Assembly (NCBI GenBank): GCA_025353235.1
Contig: JANXQZ010000579.1
Coordinates: 1-5,224, forward strand
Length of the DNA: 5,224 bases
Direction of reading: 5' to 3'
Source of the DNA: Bryobacterales bacterium
GTDB lineage: Bacteria > Acidobacteriota > Terriglobia > Bryobacterales > Bryobacteraceae
Numbering within the stretch: the first letter of the stretch is position 1; each line of letters begins with the position of its first letter. The translations under genes and the position numbers were made by a program. The notes under the pieces are model-generated. The model ran no database searches. It had not been told where the DNA came from and saw only the letters and a program-made list of their open reading frames with translations. Shown piece by piece: positions 1 through 5,224 of this stretch.

Positions 1-1
1 G

Positions 2-1027
2 CGGCAGCACTACCCGGACCTGCGTCTGTACCCAGGCGGTCCGCCGAAACGACCGTACGACGTGACCGCGCAAACCTTGCCTCTGCTGATGGGGGTCGTC
101 GTGGATACCGTTGAGCAGCCTTTTGGCGGGACGCCGCTATCGCAGGTCTCCGAATTTCAATTCGAACCGGTGATTCGCGCTCCTAACGGCGGATTTCAGG
201 CGGCCGATATCGAGTCCTGGCGGACTGTAAACCGGCTCTGGAAGTCAGGCGCATCGATCTGGCGCGACCCGGCTACCGGCGACTTCTTCCCCCAATCGAA
301 ACCTAACCTCGTGGAAGTCAAGAAGCCGCGGATCGGACTGTATCGAAGCTACCTGCCGGCGATGGACGAGGGGTGGACGCGCTGGCTGCTCGAAAACTTC
401 GCCTTTGATTACCGCAACGTGCCGAATCCCGAGATCACCCTCGGCAACCTGCGGCAGCGCTACGACGTGATTGTATTTCCTGACCAGCCGGCCAGCACGA
501 TTACTGAGGGATTTAAAACTGGCACCATGCCGGAGCAGTACGTCGGGGGATTGGGCGCAGCGGCGGCCGAGAGTTTGAAGCGCTTTGCATCGGAGGGAGG
601 GACGCTGGTCTTTCTCAATCATTCCAGCGAGTATGCTCTGGATCAACTTGGGGTGAAGGCCAAAGATTCGGTGCGAGGGGTTGCCAATCGCGACTTTTAC
701 TCGCCTGGTTCCTTGCTGAATGCAACGCTGGATGCTGCCAGCCCGCTTTGTTACGGAGTGCCAGCCGATATTGCGATCTGGAACGAAGGGAGCCCGGCGT
801 GGGAGCTTCCAAAGGGTAGTCCAGGGCGCGTTGTGGCGCGTTATCCGAAGGGAAATGTGCTCGCCAGCGGATGGCTGCTGGGCGCGAAATATTTGGAAGG
901 GCGGGTCGCTCTGGTGGATTACCCGATGGGAAAAGGACGCATTGTTCTGTTTGGAATGCGTCCGCAGTATCGGGCGCAGAGCTATCAGAATTTCAAGCTG
1001 TTTTTCAATTCGCTGGTTCTGCGGTGA
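2..1027 (+). CDS. M14-family zinc carboxypeptidase-like protein, C-terminal part (5' end outside window)
   Basis: The frame is open from the left edge (first full codon at 2) to TGA at 1025-1027, giving 341 visible residues. The GTG at 62 is not a credible start because matching protein sequence continues upstream of it. The first ~35 residues (YPGGPPKRPYDVTA, then TLPLLMGV) look like the region that follows the catalytic domain in a subgroup of bacterial M14 metallopeptidases. From about visible residue 109 (KKPRIGLYRSY) to the end is a Rossmann-like class I glutamine amidotransferase-like domain. It includes YDVIVFPD (~154-161), GGTLVFLNHSSE (~199-210) and GKGRIVLFGMRPQ (~311-322). The only cysteine (~250, PLCYG) is not in a nucleophile-elbow motif, so this domain is probably non-catalytic. 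The zinc ligands and any signal peptide would lie outside the window, so peptidase activity is inferred from family resemblance. Such proteins are usually exported. No gene follows closely on the same strand; the next starts 155 bases on and has its own promoter-like elements. Confidence 0.8.
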   Translation, partial: RQHYPDLRLYPGGPPKRPYDVTAQTLPLLMGVVVDTVEQPFGGTPLSQVSEFQFEPVIRAPNGGFQAADIESWRTVNRLWKSGASIWRDPATGDFFPQSKPNLVEVKKPRIGLYRSYLPAMDEGWTRWLLENFAFDYRNVPNPEITLGNLRQRYDVIVFPDQPASTITEGFKTGTMPEQYVGGLGAAAAESLKRFASEGGTLVFLNHSSEYALDQLGVKAKDSVRGVANRDFYSPGSLLNATLDAASPLCYGVPADIAIWNEGSPAWELPKGSPGRVVARYPKGNVLASGWLLGAKYLEGRVALVDYPMGKGRIVLFGMRPQYRAQSYQNFKLFFNSLVLR

Positions 1028-1066
1028 GCTGAGCACCTTTCGATGATGAGGTAACCGTACAGAACA

Positions 1067-1094
1067 GGGTGAGCCAGCGAAATGCTGGTCACCC
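1067..1094 (+). terminator. Imperfect hairpin downstream of the peptidase gene, possible terminator without a U-tract
   Basis: GGGTGA (1067-1072) pairs with TCACCC (1089-1094), and CCAGC (1074-1078) pairs with GCTGG (1084-1088). This leaves one bulged G at 1073 and a GAAAT loop at 1079-1083, an 11-bp GC-rich stem starting 39 bases after the peptidase stop. No T-run follows directly; the nearest is TTTT at 1106-1109. It is therefore not a classic intrinsic terminator. It could instead be a 3'-end stabilising stem or part of a dispersed palindromic repeat family. A second, smaller stem lies just downstream: GAG (1100-1102) and CTT (1105-1107) with AAG (1112-1114) and CTC (1115-1117), a two-base bulge and a TTCG loop. 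Confidence 0.35.
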
Positions 1095-1121
1095 CAAAGG
1101 AGAACTTTTCGAAGCTCTGCC

Positions 1122-1176
1122 TTGACATGAATGACCGTTTTCACTGTCATACCAGTGACGTAGGCTTTCGTATAAT
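1122..1176 (+). promoter_or_regulatory. Candidate promoter region for the GT-C/GT2 operon
   Basis: A perfect -35-like TTGACA lies at 1122-1127. Seventeen bases on is TGTCAT (1145-1150), which matches the -10 consensus at four of six positions, so this pair could be a sigma70-type promoter. Separately, a perfect TATAAT lies at 1171-1176. It has no good -35 at normal spacing (16-18 bases upstream reads ATACCA, CATACC or TCATAC). TTGACA and TATAAT are 43 bases apart and cannot form one promoter. If TATAAT is used, transcription would begin at about the TTG start codon of the next gene at 1183, giving an almost leaderless message. Which element is used cannot be decided from sequence alone. Confidence 0.4.
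1131..1158 (+). promoter_or_regulatory. Two overlapping dyads, candidate operator
   Basis: TCACTG (1141-1146) and CAGTGA (1153-1158) form a perfect 6+6 inverted repeat with a 6-base spacer, 18 bases in all. A second dyad, ATGAC (1131-1135) with GTCAT (1146-1150), overlaps it. Both fall between the TTGACA and TATAAT elements, and the first covers the TGTCAT -10 candidate. That is a position where a dimeric regulator could block or assist transcription. No regulator gene is in the window, and short dyads of this size can arise by chance. Confidence 0.3.
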
Positions 1177-1182
1177 GAGGGT

Positions 1183-2778
1183 TTGTCGAAATCGCTAATC
1201 GGGCTCCCGGGAACACTCTTATGGTGCCTGCTTGCATTGGCGGCAACGGTCATCGTGCTGGTCCACTCCGGGACCGACTGGGCAGATGACAGCTACCAAT
1301 ACGTCGCTACCGCGGGCGACCTTTTGCGGTTTGGGAAGATAGAAACACCACTCGTTTATTTCGATACCGAACGTGCGCATGGCACACTCCCGGCTCCCCT
1401 CACGACTTTCCCGCCTGGTTACCCCATCCTGATCGCCACCCTGGCAAGATTCGGCCTCAGCCTTCCGCGCGCAGCCCTGGCGATTTCGATGGGCTCGTAC
1501 TTTGTCACACTTCTGCTAAGCGTGTGGGCCGCAAACCTTCTAAGGCTCGGCCCGATGATGGCTCGCCTGCTGATCGCGTGTATCCTTTTCAACGAATATT
1601 CCCTGCGCTTCGCCATTTCGATCCTCACCGAGTCTCTCTTCACGGCGATCGTCTTAGGTGCTGCAGTGGCGTTGCTTGCGGCACGGGGGCCATTCAGTTC
1701 GGTGCTGGCCGGGTTTCTGGTTGGTGCTTCATTCTGGGTCCGCTATGCCGGGCTGTTCATCGTGCTTGGCGCGGGCTTGTTCTTCGTCCTGAGTTGGATC
1801 CTGGCACGCCGCCGGGACTTTGCCCACGGCCTGATTACCATGGGGATCGCGTCGCTCATGACGGGATCCATCATGCTGCGCAACTTCCTGCTCACGGGCA
1901 CGTGGAAGGGCGGGAACACAAAACATGCCTTTCACCCAGTGCCAGCGGTCCTCAAGGCTTTCTTCGTTTCTGTCTACCATGTCGTTTTCGGAAACGGTCC
2001 CACTGGACGCATAGGCATTCTAGTGTTTACGTTTTGCGCTATCGCTGTCGCCCTCGCGTGCCTGCTTTACTTCCGTGGCCACCCGATCCATCAAGACAGC
2101 CGGCAAGCCTATTTGCTACTGGGCACCGTGGTCATAACCTATATGGCCGGCATTACTTACATGGGAATCTTCAGCGTCATTTCTTTTGGGCCGCGCATGC
2201 TGTACCCCGTGATCCCTGAATTATTCCTGCTTCTGTGCATGTATCTCAGCCCCTGGGATTGGGACTTTGCCGCCCATGCAGCCAAGGAGGCGCGTCTGTG
2301 GAAAATTGGCTTAGTGGCCGCCACTGTGGCTTACGTGATCTCGAATGCAATGGTGGTCCGCTATCATCCCGTTCCGTCGCACCAGCAAGTCTTGGCTGCT
2401 TTCAACAAAGCAGACGAGAAAGGCGTACCTCTCATTGACTCGCTGGATCGCATCGTGCTTAGAGACCAGCCCCTGTTCGCCTCCAATCCCCAAGCAACTG
2501 GCTATGCCCTAGACCGCAAAACCCTGGGACTATCCGAAAGTAGCACCAGCGATGCGGTTTGGAACGAGAAATCAGTACGTGAGAGCATGCAGCGTTTTGG
2601 CATTCGCTACCTGGTGCTTTACCCCGGAATGGACTTGCGCGCCGGCCGCGTCCAAGAAGACTCGAGCTTTCTCCGGGGCGTTCTGCGAGGAGAATTACCC
2701 TCTTGGCTATCCCTTGCCGCCAGTAACGGTGCAGTACGAATTTACCAACGCAATTTCACGCCTGATCGGCAATACTGA
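1183..2778 (+). CDS. GT-C fold integral membrane glycosyltransferase (family 39-like)
   Basis: This 531-residue polytopic membrane protein probably transfers a sugar from a polyprenyl-phosphate donor to an acceptor on the outer face of the cytoplasmic membrane. A first helix (~11-27) is followed by a loop with an acidic pair in WADDSYQY (D35, D36), the usual place of the catalytic acid in GT-C enzymes. Next come FPPGYPILIA (~76-85), ILTESLF (~147-153), FWVRYAGL (~184-191), MLRNFLLTGTWKGG (~231-244) and FGPRMLYPVIPE (~335-346), all typical of GT39-like proteins. I estimate ten or eleven helices up to ~392, then a hydrophilic C-terminal region (~395-531), probably periplasmic. The start is uncertain: TTG at 1183 is the only start codon between the upstream in-frame TGA (1156-1158) and the first helix, but GAGGG at 1177-1181 lies one base from it, too close for normal ribosome binding. 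The gene leads a probable operon with the GT2-GtrA gene 8 bases downstream, a likely source of its lipid-linked donor. Sugar and acceptor are unknown. Confidence 0.85.
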   Translation: MSKSLIGLPGTLLWCLLALAATVIVLVHSGTDWADDSYQYVATAGDLLRFGKIETPLVYFDTERAHGTLPAPLTTFPPGYPILIATLARFGLSLPRAALAISMGSYFVTLLLSVWAANLLRLGPMMARLLIACILFNEYSLRFAISILTESLFTAIVLGAAVALLAARGPFSSVLAGFLVGASFWVRYAGLFIVLGAGLFFVLSWILARRRDFAHGLITMGIASLMTGSIMLRNFLLTGTWKGGNTKHAFHPVPAVLKAFFVSVYHVVFGNGPTGRIGILVFTFCAIAVALACLLYFRGHPIHQDSRQAYLLLGTVVITYMAGITYMGIFSVISFGPRMLYPVIPELFLLLCMYLSPWDWDFAAHAAKEARLWKIGLVAATVAYVISNAMVVRYHPVPSHQQVLAAFNKADEKGVPLIDSLDRIVLRDQPLFASNPQATGYALDRKTLGLSESSTSDAVWNEKSVRESMQRFGIRYLVLYPGMDLRAGRVQEDSSFLRGVLRGELPSWLSLAASNGAVRIYQRNFTPDRQY

Positions 2779-2786
2779 ATTCAGGA

Positions 2787-4019
2787 ATGCAGTCTCTTCT
2801 CCCTTGTCCTTCGGGACCGCTCGTCATCCCATCCGCGCCGAGTTCGGACTCTGTCGTAAAGCTTTCCCTGGTGCTGCCGACTTACAACGAAAGCGCTAAC
2901 GTGCCGGCCATGATCGACATGCTGACATCCATGCTCGACCGCAAGCTCTCGGGCCGCTATGAACTGATCGTGGTGGACGACGATAGCCCCGACCGGACTT
3001 GGGAAGTCGCGCTGGAACTATCTGAGGTGTATCCCCAGGTACGCGTGATTCGCCGCCAAGGGGAACGGGGATTGGCAACCGCAATCATCCGCGGTTGGCA
3101 AGCAGCTCGCGGCAATGTTCTAGGCGTGATCGATGCCGACCTTCAGCATCCCCCTGAGATATCCGCAGCACTGTGGGCCGAGATCGAACGAGGCGCGGAT
3201 CTGGCGGTAGGCAGCCGGCACATCGTTGGCGGAGGGGTCAGCGACTGGAGCTTTCTGCGGCGCGTGCTTTCGCGGAGCGCCCAGATTCTCGGATTGCTGA
3301 TTCTACCCGATGTTTTAGGACGCCTCAGCGATCCCATGAGCGGCTGCTTCTTGATTCGCCGCTCGGCAATCGGGGGCAGGGCGCTGCACCCCCTCGGATA
3401 CAAGATCCTGCTGGAAGTGCTTGCGCGCGGGGATGTTCAATGGATCGGCGAGGTGGGCTACGTCTTCCGCGAACGCGACAAGGGTGAAAGCAAGATCACT
3501 TCCCATTTGTACTTCGAATATTTGTTGCACTTGCTTCGTCTGCGCTGGGCGAGGCTCCCGTCCGCCCAATTTGCCCGTTTCGCCGTGGTGGGGATGAGCG
3601 GTGTGATCATCGACATGGCGGTGTTATATATGTTGAGCGACCCTGCACGACTCGGCTGGGGCCTTACCCGCAGCAAGCTGATCGCAAGCGAGCTGGCGAT
3701 CCTGAACAACTTTTTGTGGAATGACGTTTGGACGTTCCGCGAAGCCGCCCTGCAGGACGCTCCCGGACAGTGGGTTAAGCGCCTCCTCAAGTTCAACATG
3801 ATCTGCGGAATGGGGCTGGTCCTGAATGTGGGGTTACTGAATATTGAGTTCAATTCTTTCGGCATGAACCGCTATGAAGCGAACGCCATCGCGATTGTGG
3901 TGGTGACAGTCTGGAACTATTGGCTTAACAAGAAGCTTGCCTGGAAGGTCACGGGCGGCGCGAGTGGCAATCCGGGTTCGCGGCGTGCGGTTCCGATCGA
4001 GGAAATTAATCGCGGCTGA
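2787..4019 (+). CDS. Polyprenyl-phosphate mannose/hexose synthase (GT2, DPM1-like) fused to a GtrA domain
   Basis: The 410-residue product likely moves a sugar from a nucleotide sugar (GDP-mannose is the family's usual donor) to a polyprenyl phosphate on the cytoplasmic face. The GT2 domain (~25-245) has LSLVLPTYNE (~26-35), DDDSPD (64-69) for nucleotide binding, the metal-binding DADLQHPPE (116-124), SDPMSGCF (181-188), GYKILLEVLARG (204-215) and RDKGESK (230-236). These last motifs are characteristic of dolichol-/polyprenol-phosphate mannose synthases. From ~262 to ~388 is a GtrA domain with about four helices, including FARFAVVGMSG, LNNFLWNDVWTF and WNYWLNKKLAWK. GtrA proteins are thought to anchor or flip lipid-linked sugars. 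ATG at 2787 lies 8 bases after the upstream stop. AGGA touches it directly at 2783-2786, so translation is probably coupled to the GT-C gene. About 24 residues rich in Pro and Ser precede the GT2 fold, slightly long for the family. Glucose or another hexose instead of mannose cannot be excluded. Confidence 0.9.
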   Translation: MQSLLPCPSGPLVIPSAPSSDSVVKLSLVLPTYNESANVPAMIDMLTSMLDRKLSGRYELIVVDDDSPDRTWEVALELSEVYPQVRVIRRQGERGLATAIIRGWQAARGNVLGVIDADLQHPPEISAALWAEIERGADLAVGSRHIVGGGVSDWSFLRRVLSRSAQILGLLILPDVLGRLSDPMSGCFLIRRSAIGGRALHPLGYKILLEVLARGDVQWIGEVGYVFRERDKGESKITSHLYFEYLLHLLRLRWARLPSAQFARFAVVGMSGVIIDMAVLYMLSDPARLGWGLTRSKLIASELAILNNFLWNDVWTFREAALQDAPGQWVKRLLKFNMICGMGLVLNVGLLNIEFNSFGMNRYEANAIAIVVVTVWNYWLNKKLAWKVTGGASGNPGSRRAVPIEEINRG

Positions 4020-5224
4020 ACTCTGCAATACTCAGTTCGGCTTGGCCAGGCTTCGCCGGACGCGCAAAGACTCGCTCATCTCGCAAGCGGATCTCGATTC
4101 CTTGTTTGGCGGCCGTCAAGCCCTTGAGCTTAAACTCATCCACCGTTGGAACGCCCGGCTGCAGGCCATCGTACTCCTTACCGTCCACCAGCACGGCATC
4201 GCGGCCCTTTGCGAGATAACCTTGCGGACGCATCACCGTGATGGACGGCTCCGTCATGTTATCGGCTGGCAACAGGGGCCGGAAACGCAGGTTCACGTAA
4301 GCGCTGCTGCGAGCGAAGGGAGACCGGAAATACCGAATCGTTGCCGAGAGGCTCGTAAGCTCGAACTCATAGTTCAGCTTGGGATTCACGGCAACCGGAC
4401 CCCACGCGCCAGTCTCGTCCGTCGTACGGTGGTAGAGAGGCTCCCCGTCGCGGGCAGCGGATCCCGTTGACAGAGCGAAAATCCGAAGCCGCACCCCCGC
4501 TGCCGGCGAATTGGTAGGCGCTCCGGCCGCAAACCCCGTCACCAGTCCGCTGATCGCAGGTGCCGCTTCCGCCACAATATCCGTCTCTGGATCTTTCCCC
4601 ATGATGAAGCGATACATCACTGCGAAGGCCCTTGCGTCGAAGGCTACCTCTCGATGGTCGAGGCCCGGAAGCACCACGTTCTCCGCACCCGCCAGGGCCG
4701 GACCTTCCGCTGTCACGCCAGTGTCTTTGATCGGAAGGCCCGCCGCGCGGCCTTCGGACTGGGCATACTTGTCGTTGTGATCGCTGCGAATCGTCAAGAA
4801 CTGAACCCCGGCTGCTGTTTCCCTCCCAGCGTTGAGAGCGGCCAGGTATTTGCCCTTGCCGTTGAATTCGTTGCCGGTCATCTGCTCGACGGCGAACACG
4901 CCATGATTGGGCGCTCCGCATAGGATCGCTTGCGATACTACTGCCGCCCCGCCCGCGTTCTTGAGGTAGTTGCGAATGGTCAGGCCGCCCCGGCTGCTTC
5001 CAACGAGGATAACTTTGGGCGCGCCGGTGGTTATGAGAACCCGAGCTACTTCCGCGCTCAATTGACTCGCTTGGTCGATGGTGCTGGAGTGATGCGGCAT
5101 GGGCGTGTCGTCGCTGGCGCGCGCAACGGGATCGGTGAAGCGGATGGCGAATAGGCGGTCGCGCGGGTAGCCGTTCGATTCGAAGCGCCAGATGGTGGTC
5201 ATCCACTTGGACGCGTCGTCTCCA
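4006..5224 (-). CDS. Alpha/beta hydrolase (lipase/esterase-like) with C-terminal beta-rich domain, N-terminus outside window
   Basis: The frame reads from the right edge to TAA at 4008-4006, about 405 visible residues. The ATG at 5202 is unlikely to be the true start, because the upstream in-frame codons (GDDASKW) fit the segment after the first strand of lipases of this type. Numbering from the methionine at 5202, VILVGSSRGG (~64-73) is a G-X-S-X-G nucleophile elbow with Ser70. LTIRSDHNDKYAQ (~136-148) offers Asp141 or Asp144 as the acid, and GLDHREVAFD (~180-189) offers His183, completing a plausible triad. The hydrolase fold ends near residue 203. The remaining ~195 residues are rich in predicted beta strand, starting with ISGLVTGFAAG (~217-227), and do not match a domain I can name. 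The natural ester substrate is unknown. A signal peptide would lie outside the window; export is likely but unproven. The gene converges on the GT2-GtrA gene and overlaps its last 14 bases. Confidence 0.8.
   Translation of the reverse strand, partial: GDDASKWMTTIWRFESNGYPRDRLFAIRFTDPVARASDDTPMPHHSSTIDQASQLSAEVARVLITTGAPKVILVGSSRGGLTIRNYLKNAGGAAVVSQAILCGAPNHGVFAVEQMTGNEFNGKGKYLAALNAGRETAAGVQFLTIRSDHNDKYAQSEGRAAGLPIKDTGVTAEGPALAGAENVVLPGLDHREVAFDARAFAVMYRFIMGKDPETDIVAEAAPAISGLVTGFAAGAPTNSPAAGVRLRIFALSTGSAARDGEPLYHRTTDETGAWGPVAVNPKLNYEFELTSLSATIRYFRSPFARSSAYVNLRFRPLLPADNMTEPSITVMRPQGYLAKGRDAVLVDGKEYDGLQPGVPTVDEFKLKGLTAAKQGIEIRLRDERVFARPAKPGQAELSIAEFSRD

Noticed and set aside
1122..1176. TTGACA and TATAAT read as one consensus sigma70 promoter
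   Set aside because: The spacer is 43 bases instead of about 17, so they cannot be a single promoter.
1127..1198. A 23-codon frame (MNDRFHCH...) as a small gene
   Set aside because: The strong AAAGGAG is 24 bases upstream, too far to serve it, and nothing in the peptide is recognisable; it is kept only as a possible leader in the start-site finding.
245..1246. A 333-codon open frame on the minus strand opposite the peptidase gene
   Set aside because: Its translation has no recognisable domain, and it is antisense to a well-supported coding region; long antisense frames are common at this base composition.
1524..2219. A 231-codon plus-strand frame inside the GT-C gene
   Set aside because: It lacks the membrane-helix pattern and is rich in Arg, His and Pro; the frame from 1183 carries the GT-C motifs.
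4015..4041. Stem at the convergent junction as a bidirectional terminator
   Set aside because: The stem is only 8 pairs with a G-T wobble and an 11-base loop, has no T-run on either side, and lies in coding sequence.
4367..5206. A 279-codon minus-strand frame inside the hydrolase gene
   Set aside because: It is an alternate-frame shadow, very rich in Arg, Ser and Gly, with no fold-like pattern, while the overlapping frame has a clear lipase triad.
1..5224. CRISPR arrays, tRNA or rRNA genes, insertion sequences, phage or toxin-antitoxin genes
   Set aside because: No regularly spaced repeats, cloverleaf-like segments, terminal inverted repeats or transposase-like frames were seen on either strand; almost all of the window is accounted for by four coding regions.

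Overview
The window looks like a piece of a soil-type Gram-negative chromosome with GC content in the high 50s by eye. Acidobacteriota is the best guess. The main reasons are the M14-peptidase C-terminus fused to a glutamine-amidotransferase-like fold, which I recall as common in that phylum, and the polyprenyl-phosphate hexose synthase fused to GtrA beside a GT-C transferase. This placement is inference from protein style; there is no rRNA or other marker here.

Layout, left to right. (1) Positions 2-1027 (+) are the C-terminal 341 codons of a large, probably secreted M14-family carboxypeptidase-like protein that enters from the left edge. (2) Positions 1028-1182 are a 155-base intergenic region. 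It holds two small hairpins, a sigma70-like TTGACA element, two overlapping dyads and a perfect TATAAT just before the next gene. (3) Positions 1183-2778 (+) encode a multi-pass GT-C (family 39-like) membrane glycosyltransferase. (4) Positions 2787-4019 (+), 8 bases downstream, encode a polyprenyl-phosphate mannose/hexose synthase (GT2, DPM1-like) fused to a GtrA membrane domain. (5) Positions 4006-5224 (-) encode an alpha/beta hydrolase (lipase-like) with a large C-terminal beta-rich region. It runs off the right edge and overlaps the GT2 gene tail to tail by 14 bases.

The two glycosyltransferase genes form a likely two-gene operon that makes sense as one machine. The GT2 domain would charge a polyprenyl phosphate with a sugar on the cytoplasmic face. 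The GtrA domain would anchor or help flip it. The GT-C enzyme would transfer the sugar to an acceptor on the outer face of the membrane. The acceptor is not revealed by this window. The flanking peptidase and hydrolase have no evident functional tie to the cassette beyond also being probable envelope or secreted enzymes.

I see no tRNA, rRNA, CRISPR array, insertion sequence or phage gene. This is mostly an ordinary region. The points most worth a second look are the start site and control region of the GT-C gene, the cysteine-free amidotransferase-like domain of the peptidase, and the uncharacterised C-terminal half of the hydrolase.
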